From Helianthus annuus (Eukaryota; Streptophyta; Magnoliopsida; Asterales; Asteraceae): 64,000 nucleotides of DNA. A program made the position numbers and the translations under genes. The stretch spans positions 87,631,912 to 87,695,911 of the forward strand of contig NC_035445.2 in the NCBI RefSeq assembly GCF_002127325.2. Direction: 5' to 3'. Below, piece by piece: positions 47,901 through 60,560 of the stretch (its first letter is position 1; every line of letters begins with the position of its first letter). The notes under the pieces were generated by a model. The model was not told the origin of the DNA. It saw only the letters and a program-made list of their open reading frames with translations, and searched no databases.

Positions 47901-49349
47901 ATTAAATTTATAATTGGCTTTATAACAAGGAAGATTAAACTTACGAGTCCTGACGGTTTCTTCTGATGATTCCAGCCTCAGAGAGAGAGATTTCATCTGT
48001 CCATTCAGATTGTCTAAAGCTACTGAAGTTTCAGACAGTTTATTTTCAAAAAAGACTTTGTCTTTCTCAGCTGTAGAAGCAGCAACATGATAAATACATC
48101 CATGGTTATCTCATTATTTAGGAATCAAGTATCAACAACAAACTTCTTACCATTCTTAACCTGATCAGCTAAAGTTTGTAACGTTTCAGTAAGTTGATCA
48201 CATATGGCCTTTGTGGAGGAGAACTTTGACTCTAGTCCTCTCCAAAGTTTCTCATCTTCTCTATGCGTCACTTTAAGCTTTGCATTTTCATTATAAGCAT
48301 GCTGCAACTTCTCTTCCAACACATGAATATAGTCCGACAATTTCTTAATCTTAGAATTCTGTATCCATTGCAATATATATCAGAATAGATTCCATAATTA
48401 ATACAAAAATATACCACACATACACACATGTTCCAAAGGTTTCATGGAAGCCTTTATTTACAAACAGCTTATGCATAGTAAGAGTGAGGCTATTGTGCCC
48501 AAAAAGGATGTTGTTTGTGTTCTAGGAAGAAACAATCAGAAGAGCCTTTAGAGACAAAGATAACATGAGTAACAATATCCAACTATTCTACCTTTTGATA
48601 TAACAAAATGCTATTTGTTGATCAATTTCTCAGCAAGCATACACATAAATACATATACACACACTACTAGGTATCCTACTATGGCCCTGAACATTCCTGA
48701 AATAGTCAATACCTTCCAATCATCCAATTACACTCTAATTATGAGCCAGAGAGTGGTATATACTACAAATACACAATAACTTTATTACAATTATCAGATA
48801 CAAGTGCTTCTGTTTGCTTCTACAAGGTTCCATATGACAGTCTACATTACTCGAAACAAACATCACACTATAAGTAAACTACATTTATAACGGAGCACCT
48901 ACCAAAATCATCACAGAAGTACACATTGATATGTTCAAATTTGTCGCAACAGTCATACAACATAGCGCGCTCGCGCACACACACACACACATACATAGAT
49001 GAGTGAGAGAGAGAGAGATGTTCATCATACCGCCAGGTCTAGATCTGTTTTCGATGAAGCTTGCTCTTTCACCAATTTCTCTGCACAAAACAAAACGAGT
49101 TACGTACACCGGTACACGAACATACATTATGCTCAAAAACATTATATAAGTCAGTAATCTCAGAGTTTTGGTAACAAAACCTGCAGCGAGCTTCAAATTA
49201 GCGAAACTTCCTGAAGAACTTGAATTCGAAGGTTGATGTGAAGAAATATTGAAAGTTTTTGCAGCTGCCGGACTAGAAGAAGTCGATCCTAACGAATATT
49301 TGAAACGATCGAGGCTCTTCATGCCTGATAATCCTACTAGCTTGCTCAT
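44985..49349 (-). CDS. ZYP1: Synaptonemal complex transverse filament protein ZYP1 (16 exons, 855 residues)
   Basis: Exons (minus): 49349-49181, 49080-49031, 48358-48151, 48070-47945, 47859-47761, 47655-46979, 46906-46460, 46370-46260, 46187-46080, 46006-45896, 45831-45814, 45753-45667, 45578-45471, 45393-45310, 45221-45162, 45089-44985. They sum to 2,568 bp, in frame throughout. I recognise plant ZYP1 from [60 protein letters not shown] and the C-terminus [19 protein letters not shown]. Length agrees with the Arabidopsis proteins (about 856-871). Residues of about 60-660 are almost all heptad-rich coiled coil; the N-terminus is Ser-rich and the C-terminus basic (KRRKTK). In the family this protein dimerises across the synaptonemal complex central region between paired meiotic chromosomes. 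Two junctions (after 47761 and after 45667) need GC donors; exon 11 is only 18 bp. No disabling lesion seen. Confidence 0.93.
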
Positions 49350-49481
49350 TTTGCACTCAAATTAGACGATTTCACTGAAATTTGCAGGTGTGTTGATGAT
49401 CAACAGCTCAATGATCAGTAGATGAGTCGCAACGAAACCCTAGAAAATGTGTTGGTGAAGAATTTGTGTGCAAATGATACA

Positions 49482-49490
49482 GGCGCGAAA
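49482..49490 (-). promoter_or_regulatory. E2F-type site upstream of ZYP1
   Basis: The minus strand reads TTTCGCGCC, a full match to the plant E2F consensus TTTSSCGC, 133 bases upstream of the ATG and about 20 bases downstream of the TATA-like box. E2F control of S-phase genes is known; its use here is inference. Confidence 0.5.
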
Positions 49491-49508
49491 TGATTTATTA
49501 GAATCTGG

Positions 49509-49516
49509 TATTTATA
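49509..49516 (-). promoter_or_regulatory. TATA-like box of ZYP1
   Basis: The minus strand reads TATAAATA, 160 bases upstream of the ATG. With a start about 30 bases downstream it would give a 5' leader of about 130 bases. Confidence 0.5.
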
Positions 49517-49855
49517 GTTCAAAACGAAGGCGGTTATGTAACGGGAAAAGATCCGGTGTGTGACTCCTTACTGTATACCAGGGTTATTGAAAGTCAATGC
49601 AATCGGATGCGTTTACATAAAATTATGGTCAACATGATCAAAATGACAAAACTAACCCTAATTATGTGTTTGTTGATTACAACAAAAAATCATGGAAGAG
49701 ATAAAGGGGATTTCCTTTTTATGGATTAAGAATTGAAGAAAGTTAATAGAATGTAATTTGGTGTTTGTATTTATGCTAGGTTCGTGCTAGTGATAAACAC
49801 AATCTTCGTCATTTGAAAAAAGTTACAACAACAAAAGTATAAGTTTAAATAAGAT

Positions 49856-50345
49856 TGATTTTTCTCTAAATTATCATTTTCACTCACATGCATATAGTGG
49901 GACTCATATCGTGTCAGACACACAACGACTACCACCTATGGAACCACAAGGATAGTCTAACAGTAACACTTCACCGATAACATTCCACCATACCGGCTCT
50001 AAATAGGAGGAACACCACCCTTAGGTATTCTCGGCTTCCCAAGGCTCATAATCTTAATACTCATTTATACTCTTGAACCATATGTTTATTCTCACGTCAA
50101 CGGTAGTCACAATCTTCGCATCTAAAAAAAGTTACAACAAAAAGAAATGTTAAAATGAGATTTACTTTTCTCTAAATTATCATTTTCCCATATACAGAGT
50201 GGGACCCATAGCAGTCACAACTAACGATTGCCACCTAGGGGACCATAAGGATGTTCAAACAGTGACACTCCGATAACATTATGTCGTACCGGTTATAAAT
50301 ATAAGGAACACCACCCTAGGGTATTCTCGGCTCTCCAAGGCTCAT
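49856..50345. repeat. Diverged direct duplication, about 195 bp x 2, period about 300 bp
   Basis: The block starting TTTTTCTCTAAATTATCATTTTC at 49859 and running through GGAACACCACC and TATTCTCGGC to CCAAGGCTCATA (about 50049) recurs at about 50166-50347. It lies between the two host genes. No gene product is recognised in it. Confidence 0.8.
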
Positions 50346-50624
50346 ACTCATGCTCACTACTCGTTTATACTCACTCTCAAACGTTCGGGGTGGTCACAAG
50401 AACCCCCACACCCCATGCAATGAGGCTAAGAATGTTATCTATTTTGCAAAATCACCAGCTTCCAAAGAAATCAAAATGATCGGAGATTCCCATACCGGTG
50501 GGAACTTGAGTCTAAGCACCCGCGCGGAATTGTGTTTCTTTAGGCGGAAAGTGTATTCAATGTGTAATGTACTCCTTTGTTCGTTGCCAATGTATAAAAA
50601 AGGCGCGAACATGACAAAGAAATA

Positions 50625-50747
50625 GAGAATACAGACCCAACTACATATACATTCCCATCAGAGGTGAGAATACAGACCCAACTACATATACATTCCCATC
50701 ACAGGTGAGAATACAGACCCAACTACATATACATTCTCATCACAGGT
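50625..50747. repeat. Three tandem 41-bp units
   Basis: GAGAATACAGACCCAACTAC starts at 50625, 50666 and 50707, an exact 41-bp period with only two or three base changes. It is non-coding and lies about 0.5 kb downstream of the c'' gene. Confidence 0.95.
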
Positions 50748-51251
50748 TTAGCAACCACGATATAGACGTATGCATGTGTATGTGTATGTGTATTTAAATC
50801 CTATATAGTAAATATATGTATATCTTTCCTTAAAATTAAGAAATGCGTCATTTCTTATATATGCATATAAGGTTTAAAGACTGTTTCAAGTGCGATCGAA
50901 CATAACCAAAAGAACGTTTGGCATGGTAAAGTGTGGCTCTGAGCGGGTCAAATTGATCCCAACCCCAGTAGTCATTAACATGAGCATGAGTTTTGAAATG
51001 CAGGTCGGTCAAAGACCAGTTTTAGACCATGACTCATTTTTGGGAACATTGTCCTTATAAACAGAACAACAAATCAATCACTTGTTATCAAGATGTCATC
51101 TACAGAATACGAAGATTCTACAGGTTTATGAAACATGGGACCGATCTTTATTGGCTAACACACATCAAAAATCAAGAAAACCCGATAAATACTCGTCTAG
51201 ATATGCACACACAAGGAATTTGTGTTCTTCAACTGCTAATAGAAGCCAAAT

Positions 51252-54200
51252 TTAAACTTTTGAAGGCCATGTGGCTTGAGCCGACATTATTATTCCCACG
51301 ATCACACCAAATAGCCCCAATGCGCTACCGAAGATCTCAATCACAAGAATTTTCACAAAGAGTGTCGAGTTTTGGGCATCCGATAGGGCGCAGCTACTCC
51401 CAATAATCCCCACACATAAACTGTCAAAGAAAAGGTTACACACACAATAAACACTAAATAAATAATCAATTGCAAAGAAAAAAAAAAGTTATTTGAGACT
51501 TACCCGCATACAAGATTTGCAAAACCAACAATGAGTCCAGATGCAAAAATTGCATATCCTGCTCTAAGAGACTCGGGTGCGTATATTTGTGAAGATGGAA
51601 CACTTTCCAGTTTGGTTTGTAGAATAATGGCAACGATAACACCATATATAGCGACGGCTTCACAGAATATGACACTGTCATCAAATGCATGTTAAGTTAA
51701 ATCATAATCCCAAGGGGGTTCATTTAAATAAGTTGTGAATTTGATATAAAATTTTGAGTAATTTAAAGTAAGATTTGATGGTTAAGGAAAGGAACAGAAG
51801 ACGATCAATGCAAGTGAATCATCAAGCTTTCAGAAACTTATGGTTTGAAGTTAGTGTATTGGATTGGATAATAGATGCTAGAGTTCCTATTTGTAATGTG
51901 CTGAGGCTGAGATGTAGAGCCGTAGAGGTGCCAATTTCGACCCATTTATATACAAATAGGTCGATTTTGGTTATGTACTTATGCTATATCTCTAAGGGCT
52001 CAAATGATACAATTAAAAGATGTAACTACATAGGATGGGTTAAGTGTGTCAAAGCGAGTAGTAACACAAAACATGTTGAGAACTATACTAATATGGTTGC
52101 AAGAATTCAGTTTTAATAATCATATTCAGCACATTGAGTATTTGTAAAACTTAAAAAAAGTAAAAATTACCCATTTTAACGCATTATCCAACATTCCAAC
52201 CCACCCATTTTGCCACCTAGTGAAATGTCTAACTTATGGGAATGATCACAGTTATTCATTGATCTGATGCAACTGATTCCACCATAGTTGTCAATAGCGA
52301 GCGTAGCGATCGCTATAGCGCGCTACGTAGCGTATAGGTTTAAGCTCGCTATTAGGGTTGTAGCAATAGATAGCGATAATAGCAACTATTTTTTTTAATA
52401 CAAAGAGCAACTAAATATAGCTATAAAATAGCTGGATTTTAGGTTTTTGTTAAATATACATGTAAAATAACATATATACCAGGGTATTTTGACATAATAT
52501 ACATATAAGAAATTTTAACTTTTTTTCTAGTGTATCGCTATTTATAAAATAACCGCCCGCTATTTATACATATTCGCTATGTAGCATATAGACACCTTAT
52601 CGCTATTTGTCGCTATTCGCCAATAACAACTATGGATTCCGCCATTCTTTTTTTCTTTTTGAACTGACCTTTTACATTCAGGTGTACTTTTTAGTTTTAA
52701 GAAATGCGAGTAGTTTAAATTGTTCAGGGTGCAGAGAGTACATTGTTTTTTGGTTATAGACTTCAAAACTAAATATGCAAACTATTCTAGTCCAAGAAGC
52801 AACACTGATTTGTTAACATGATCTATGGCGATGAAAACTGCCTCTTACCACAAGTGAGTGGTAAGAGATTAAGATTATCCAACAAAAAGTGGGAACAAGG
52901 TATATAATCCAAACTCCATAATGCTGGTTATTTTTTCAAAAGTTTCAACATACAAGTGTATGATGACATAAAGCCTTCAATATTTCAAACAAAGTGATGC
53001 CAATTTGTTACCTGTGACCTATGAGCTATCTATGATAACTATACGAAAAAGGCCTCTGATAAAGGCCCAATTAAAGTATACGCGATAAGAAGGAAACGGG
53101 CCACAGCTGCCCATATGGAAAAACTGAATCATGTTTTTGGTCTTAAGCTGGATCCACTTGGTCAAGGAGTGAGCAGTAAATTGAAAGAGTGGGGAGCAGT
53201 ACTATGCCTATTATTAGCGGTAAAATGAAGGGTTGAAGAGCTGTTCCTATGCCTACCTTATGGAGCAGTTTCTAAATGTCATAGAGTATTAAAGCTGGCT
53301 TTTTACTTTGACATTCTTCATTCTTGTTTTTCATTATCAAAGTATTGTGTATTTGGAGACATCGCCCCTCTCGAATCGAGCTGTTGCTGTTTACTTCAGT
53401 TCAAATATGTTTGAATTATAGATCCTGTCAGCTTCTCCCAAAATAATATTACTCCTTTAATAATAAACGGCAAACTACCACTACTTGCACCATTTTCAAC
53501 TGATATTATAAAAGATTCAAGAATTGAAGTAAAACCAAACGGAAGCATCAAGAATTTTACCCCGAGACAGAAAAATCAATACCACACAAAAAGAGCAAGG
53601 TTGACCTACACACTCACATCTAACACCCAGTGGCGGATCTAGAAAATCTTTGTAGCGGTAACGTTTTATAAAAAAGCGGTAATGAAATCGAAAAAACGTC
53701 AAATTTTTCCAAAATTTACACTACCGCCGGAGCGCCAAGCGGTAGCGGAGGCTACCCCTTCCCCTAAGGTAGGTCCGCCCCTGCTAACACCAACTCCTTT
53801 GGTACATTCCGTTCATGCATTATGCATACATTGTGTCCATTTACTTTCTGCCCATTCAACCTTAGCAACCCTCTCCTAGTAACCATTTGGTACAAGTATC
53901 CTACTAGATAACCTCAAATGGTGCGGAAATATATTGTCAAACTTAACAATAATAACATATTCAGAGGCAAAGGTGCTTGATAGTTCACAACTTGGAAAAT
54001 ATCATTAATACTAAGATTTTATAACACAAAATATATACATGACATGGTGGTAAGTATGTAAAATTACTTCGTGTTAGCTTAATCAGATCAAGAATGGGCC
54101 GATTTCACATGTGGACCGAGGAGAATAGTTTCCATAGATGGATTAGAACAGCTTGGTGATTAAGTTTTGTTTTAGCATAGATAGACGTTAACGGTTATTA

Positions 54201-54887
54201 TGTTTTGTGTGGTTTTGTTTCCGGTTGTATTGTATCACAAAAAACAAAAGAGTCTCAATATTGAGTGCATTTCATGCGCGATTTTGGGCCTGATTTCCAA
54301 CATTTCTATGAAGAGATAACAGAGGCATAACATAAAAATGACTACAATATCAGAAGGTGCATTTACATCCAACATACCCTATCGAAGCCACGCAACATCA
54401 GGTTACTCTAATTACAATATTTACCTAAACAACTAATCACTCTTAACACCTAATGGAAGCAAGTTACACATCATTAGGCCAATCTAATTACAATTTCAAT
54501 CTAATTAGGTCATAAAGTTCAAACAAGTTCAACATATTGACCAAAAGTCAAAATTGCAGTAACGATAAACAAAACCTAGGGCTTGAATTCAACAATTCAT
54601 CACATACCTAATAAGATTCTTGGAAGTAATACGTGGAGCTTTGATTGCCGCACCGATTAAACTACTTCCGGTGATATAAATTCCCCTGATACATACAAAT
54701 CGATAGAATCAGAATACAGATATGATTATATGTGTAGATGTTTGATGGAATTGAAATACCAGGCGGCGCCTAAGACGGAGACGCCAATAGCGACGGCGAT
54801 ACCGATGGCGGAGAAGGTGTAGGGGGAGATCTTAACCAGTGCTCTTGCCCATGAGCCAGCGGCTCCTACAGCAATGGCGCCTGACAT
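51252..54887 (-). CDS. VHA-c'': V-type proton ATPase proteolipid subunit c'' (4 exons, 181 residues)
   Basis: Exons (minus): 54887-54760, 54685-54608, 51674-51504, 51420-51252; all introns GT-AG. They sum to 546 bp. The protein begins [20 protein letters not shown] and ends [11 protein letters not shown]; plant c'' proteins are about 180 residues. It has hydrophobic segments at about 20-45, 50-68, 80-105, 125-150 and 155-175. The segment [17 protein letters not shown] carries the buried Glu expected for proton binding, and a second Gly-rich block reads [14 protein letters not shown]. The subunit is part of the rotating proteolipid ring of the membrane V0 sector and carries protons into vacuole and endomembrane lumens. 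Start chosen because the CT-rich leader precedes it and it matches the family N-terminus; an in-frame upstream ATG at 54968 is less likely. Intron 2 is about 2.9 kb and holds two MITEs. Confidence 0.94.
52283..52634. mobile_element. hAT-type MITE, 352 bp, in intron 2 of the c'' gene
   Basis: The ends are CATAGTTGTCAATAGCGA and TCGCCAATAACAACTATG-like inverted repeats. They are flanked by 8-bp direct repeats GATTCCAC (52275-52282) and GATTCCGC (52635-52642), one mismatch. The interior is full of TAGCG/CGCTA motifs. No coding capacity. Confidence 0.75.
53628..53783. mobile_element. hAT-type MITE, 156 bp, in intron 2 of the c'' gene
   Basis: It begins CAGTGGCGGATCTAG and ends TAGGTCCGCCCCTG, with CTAACACC perfectly duplicated on both sides (53620-53627 and 53784-53791). 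This is the classic hAT layout of short inverted ends and an 8-bp target duplication. Confidence 0.85.
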
Positions 54888-55823
54888 TGATATGTGATGG
54901 TTTTGGTGGTAACGGAGATCTGCGTGAGAAGATCGAGATGGTGTGAGAGAGAAAGAGACGATCACCACGACTCTGGTTTTGGAATGAGATTTGTTGGATG
55001 TTTGGCTATTATTTTAATGTTTTTATTATTTTATATGAAAAACATATTTTTATTATTTTATATTTTTACCGGCCTACTAGTAACGTAAAGTAACCCAATG
55101 GCAAAAGGCAACCCTATACGTTCACGGTCGCAGACAACGCTGCATAGCCAAAGCCAACTATCTCTAGTTTCAGGGAAAACTCACCGCCCAAAGCCACTGT
55201 TTCGACTAGGAATAGGCATGTTCTAATATGAAAGCAATGGTAGCGTTACCCTCCAAAGTGATGATCCTAAGTCTCCACCACAACCACAAACAATCATCTT
55301 ATTCTAATTCGAAAGCAATGGTGGTTACCCTTCAAAGTGACGTAGAAAGACTAAAATAAACTTTCAAGGCTCAACAAGTTATTCTGGCAGATAACCTGTG
55401 GGTAGTTCTAAAGTTTCCAAAACCAAGCGTCTTAAAAAGATATTCCTTTGAGGAAACGACCACAAAATGTGTTAAAGACAATGAGGTGGTGGTATGATGA
55501 TTGTGTGACAGGTGAAAAACGTATTGTGTTGGCAAAGGATAACAAGATCATGAGAGTTTTTATCTGATGATGATTGTTAACTTCTCGATTGAAGACATTA
55601 AGATATTGTACTGGAATGACATCTATGAGCTTAAGGATATGGAGCAAACACTACAATTTCTATGCGTAGTTCGATTGTGCTTCGCTTTTGATATCCATAT
55701 TGGAAGTGCTTGGAACTTTTTCACCTTTAGCTATTATCAAGGGGGAGTCTGTTGATGCAAATTCGGTGATAACCTAGAGGGTGTCTAGTTTGTGTTTTGT
55801 ATTGTTAAATGTGTATGTATAGC
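54888..55823. other. Promoter/upstream region of the c'' gene and intergenic DNA
   Basis: The first about 80 bases left of the c'' start (minus strand) are CT-rich, fitting a 5' leader. Further right is unrecognised. At 55739-55757 an AAGGGGGAGTC followed by TGTTGATGC resembles a retroelement polypurine tract and LTR start, but no matching LTR was found. Confidence 0.45.
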
Positions 55824-58800
55824 TGTAACACCTCGAAAATTCCTGTCCTTTAAAATAAAGACACGTGTCATGAGAGACAGACGTGTCAGGAAAACCGGGT
55901 CAAATAAAAAGATGTATGGTACGATTTTTAATAAAAAGGGCGTCATGTTATTAAAATACCTCTGAACGACCCAAAGGGCGACATGTTATTAAAACACCTC
56001 TGAGCGACCCGAATTCATAAATCCCAAGACCCTTAAATTGTTTGATAAACATCTTATATGCCAACCGGTTGTTCCAAATAAATAAAGTTCCATCTTTATT
56101 ATGGACTTCGGATTAGTAGGTTTGTTACTACTGAAAATGCTAAATAAAGTCCTTGTAAATAGGGAATCAAGGATAGATATGTAGCTTATTAAACTATTAT
56201 GAGAATCCAAGACATGTTCTTGGTATTTCCGTCATCTTGCAAGTCCCTTAAGAAGTCAATTAAAGGAGGGGACATGTAAAAACCATCCAAGCATGCAATG
56301 GCTGAGCAGGTGGCCCCACAACTGAAAAAGATGGACTGAATTCGGAATTGTTTTGGTTGCATGGTCATGACTTAAAAGTTTTAAAAGTTTTGTCCTCTGA
56401 TCACCGGTTACGGACCGCAAGGCCCTAGTCTTACGGTCCGTAAGGAGGGTACCTGGGCGATTTCAGCAAGGGTCGGTTACGGACCATAACTGTTTCAGCA
56501 TACGGTCCGCAAGAGGAGCTTACGGACCGCAAGGCCTTAAGCTTACGGTCCGTAAGGCAGTCGCTGGCAGCAGAAAATGGACAGCTGCCTGTTTAGCCTG
56601 TTACACCGACTTAAATGAATGGTTTTCGAAACCAGGGACTTGCTAGGCAGTTTATATCATCATAGAGACACCTGGGATGATCTTGTAACCACTCTAGACT
56701 ATCTTGGCATCATCTTGGACCTCAAGGTTCACTATATAAGAGCTTGAAATTGTGAACACTTTACATGCTCACTTGCAACCTTGGTCCAAGACTTCTCTGG
56801 AGCTTTTCTGGACAACATCAAGTTCTCATTAAATCCCTAACCCTTCTTAGGACTCTTGTAAGTGTCCTTAATCTCTTTTAAGTTGTTTTAGCTTAGTTAA
56901 TTAGCTAAAAGTCAAACCGTCGTAATTAAGGTTTGACTTCGTGATTAATTAAAAAGTACTTAGTCAAATCACGAATTAAAAGTACCTTTAAGTAGGTAAT
57001 TACGTGGGTAACAAACCCTTAAAAGGGTATTTCCAGATTCCCACTCTAACTATGTTAATTGTCGAGTCAAAGCTTATTATAAAAAGTCAACAGAAAGGTT
57101 ATTTGCGAATTAATGCATAATTAGCAATGTAGGTTACATGCAACCTGTTTGATCATTAAAATAACTTGATAATTAATGTAAGAACATGTTCCAACATGTT
57201 CAACTCGACAATTTTCAGTTTAGGCTCGGTTTGGAAACGAAAGTCACAAAGTTTGACTTCTGCTTTGACTTTCAGTTCTGACCCGTTTAAGCCAAGATTA
57301 GGATTGCCTTAGAGCTTCTTTTGAACCTATTTACATGTTAGTATAACTCTCTGAGATTATACAACTTGTTTCATTAGATATCCTATTCACATGCATGTTT
57401 CCGTTAATCGCTTATATGTTGACCATTATGCCCATTTGACTTTAAGACGTGATTTTTGAAAATGTAAAAGGGTAGGCACCTTAGCTACTGAATTATAAAC
57501 TTGCACCCAAAATTTGAAGTCAGTTTGAGGTCTAGATTAAGAGTTATGCTCAATAGCGTAATTAAGAGCTTCCTCACTAATTAAATGGCGTAAATTACGT
57601 ATAGCCTATTAAAACCCAAATTTTTATACCAAACTTTTTACCCACTGTTATAAAATAATATTTTGGGATTTTTGGTGATTTTTATTTATTTTTAGGCTGA
57701 GCATAACTTAGTGTTCTAAGGTTAAATTCGGTTTATGCCGGTTTTACCCCTTTTAGCCATAAAATGAGTTTTACAAATCCTTTTGACCTCAAACCAATTT
57801 CTACTGATTTGTTATGATAAATTAATTATTTTGAGCCTTCTGGAATATTAAAAATATCAGCTTTTTACAGAAAACCCGAAAATGACTCAAAATCGCCTTT
57901 TTAGGCATTTTTAACGCATAAGTGTGCACTAGAACCTTATTGAGCCTAAAACCTACTGATGTAATTAGTAAATTTTTATATTTTAAACAGTAGGCAAATG
58001 TTTTGAACTCAGAATTCCAGAATTGACCTTTTAGGCACATGTGAAATTACCAAAATGCCCCTACGGTGCATGGTAAGGTTAAAGATAATAAATTTCACAT
58101 AATTTTGATACCCTACTGTTATAACTTAGTAAATTAAGTATATTTACTAATTTAATCAGACCTGTAACTCAGGTTATCATTTTAACCCCTTTACACCTTA
58201 TAAAATGACCAAAACGCCCTTATGAGGCATAGCCTTGGTTTAAAATCATTTGAGGCATAATGGAAGGTATCATCCTGATATCACAACATATTTTAAGCAT
58301 ATTAACTTCAGAAACTTGTATTTGACTCTTATGGTTACTCGGTACGCGCTATACGCGTTCGGATCGGCTTATATGGCTAGTTTGGCCATTTTAGCCGAAA
58401 CGGGTCAAACCACATCTTTTCGGTCTCAAAATTCAGAATGTGATTATATTACCCATATAAAACAAGTGTGCAAGCTTGTTGGGTCAAAACCACATTCTAA
58501 AACGGTCTTCGCCTTATTGTGCGTCTAAAACCGTAATCTTTGTATAAAACTAACCGGTCTAAGCTTAAGACTCGTTAGGATTCTAATAGGTTATTAAAAC
58601 CTTAATTTCCAGATCTAGGAGCCCAGTAAAAGCTGCGTGCACTCGTTATATTTGGTTTATACTTTGCTCAGGTAAATATGTTTAACTTATTTTCCCTATA
58701 CGGGCTTGGGGTACGGTATATAAAATACCGCTTGGTCGGGGAATTGACCTTAACCGGTCTTGGTTATGCGCAGTCAAATTAACCCGTTTGAAAATGCTGT

Positions 58801-59478
58801 TTTGTTTGTTTAACGCCTTTGGGGGCTTAATGACCATGTCCCGGATATCCTTGGCATCATTCAAAGAATGGCCACGACCTTAGCACTCGGGTGTAGGCGT
58901 ACACCCGTAGTGTTGTACAATATATATAATCAACGGTACGAGAGAAGTCTCGCGGCGGAATTATATTAAGTGGTGTGTCTATTAATCTTTAACCCGACAC
59001 GACCCGGGCTACTGAACGCAGAACGAATATGTAATTCTTTTACAAGATTATTAAGCAAATAATTATCCCAAGTTATAAAAAGTTTTATGCCACGAGCGTT
59101 TAAATCAATTTTTAAACATTTTCAAAATGAGTCAGTTTAATCGTATTTACCAGTGTAAACTAACATATTTTCCAAAAAGACTAAGTGCAGGTACTACGCG
59201 TAATAGGCTGGTCACTCCTTAAGCATCCATAGAAGTCTCGCAAGCTTAGGATGCATGAAGTCTGTTGAAATGAAGTTCCTTTTTCGTTTGATTCTGCCTG
59301 TGGATTCTATTTCGACATTTTGTGATACTTGATATTACAATAATTTAAGTTGAAATGAATCTATCTTTGCTTCCGCTGTGCATTATAATTTGTGTTGTTT
59401 GACTATGATGATATCAACTACGTCACATTAATCCCCCACCGGGCCCACCGGTGACACGTGGAAATTAGGGGTGTGACA
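55824..59478 (+). mobile_element. Very long solo LTR, 3,655 bp, with ATAGC target duplication
   Basis: It starts TGTAACACCTCGAAAATTCC and ends AAATTAGGGGTGTGACA, flanked by ATAGC on both sides (55819-55823 and 59479-59483). It is related to the 3871-9840 fragments, in the opposite orientation. Shared features are the ends, the GC-rich inverted GGTCCGTAAGG motifs (56406-56560) and internal repeats with ATGCCC/CGCCC cores at about 159-bp spacing (58057, 58216). It lacks coding sequence. As no internal domain is present it is called a solo LTR. Confidence 0.85.
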
Positions 59479-59856
59479 ATAGCTTAGAATGTGTTTAAAT
59501 AGGTTTTGATTTTATTTGGTATAGGCAACGCAAAGGTAGCTAGCACAGAGAGCATATGCGCTAGCTCCTCAAAGCACAGACACCCTCTATGTTAGTCAAT
59601 ATAGCATATAAGGATTGCCTATATAGGACAAAGCTTCATTTGTTTTTGTAATTGTTCTCTCCTATCTTTGTAATGAAACTTTGTTTGTGTGAAACCTAAA
59701 CAACGTTTATTTACAATATTGCACCTATGGATTCCACACATCGGTGTGATCGAGTGGTTGATTCGTGTTAATCAATGATTCGATTCTAGGAATGTACAAT
59801 TTGCAATAATGAATGATTAATCACCATTTAGGATTGCAACATGATAAAATTCTATG

Positions 59857-60153
59857 ATAATACTTTAATCATTACAAAATCTCTCAAGAACATTCTTACC
59901 CCTTCTATATTCGTCACTCTCCCTCTCCTTATAAAAAAAAACTATTTATAATACTTTAAAACTATTAACATCCCTCAAGAGCACTTGTCTCCCTCTTTGT
60001 TTTCATGGATGCCCCTATCTCTATCAAAACTCTATCTTTTCTCAAATTAAGGATGTATAGGCTTAGCTAATAGACTTGAAGCCCCATAATATTGCTTTGC
60101 CTTTGTAATTCTACATGGCCCTAAAGTTCCATTTCTCAATTTATTGATATGTA
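59857..60153 (+). repeat. Copy 1 of an approximately 300-bp direct repeat
   Basis: It matches 62516-62820 by eye over its whole length (TAATACTTTAA..., CACTCTCCCTCTC, AAGGATGTA, ATGGCCCTAAAGTTCCATTT). It is diverged. Function unknown. Confidence 0.75.
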
Positions 60154-60377
60154 ATTGATTGATGATATTAGAAAGGAGAAATATGTATATATTCATTTAA
60201 TATTTCATTAAGGGTAAAATGGTCATTCTAAGAGTAATTTGGATGAAAAGGAATTATGTAATTTATATGGGTTAGGGAATGAAAATATATAATTGTTTTT
60301 TTTTGTTTGTTTATGGAAATACGTAATAAGTCAGCTTAGTAGATGGAAATATGTAAAAAACCATTTATTATTCTGTG

Positions 60378-60560
60378 TTGTTTTACCAAATTGTAGCGTT
60401 AGACTCGTCTCGGAATTTCGAGTCCAATGATATATAATGTCCAAACACTTTTCCGGAATTCTCGTGCCTTTCTAACCATACGAAACTGACCGAAAACTGT
60501 TTTTACCAATTTGTACCGTTAGACTCATCTCAGAATTTCGAGTCCAATGATATATAATGT
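60378..60560. repeat. Direct duplication with about 118-bp period
   Basis: GTTAGACTCGTCTCGGAATT...GAGTCCAATGATATATAATG at about 60399 recurs at about 60517 with few changes. Confidence 0.8.

Noticed and set aside
55739..55823. Copia-type polypurine tract and LTR start (AAGGGGGAGTC then TGTTGATGC)
   Set aside because: No pol sequence upstream and no matching LTR end or second LTR could be found.
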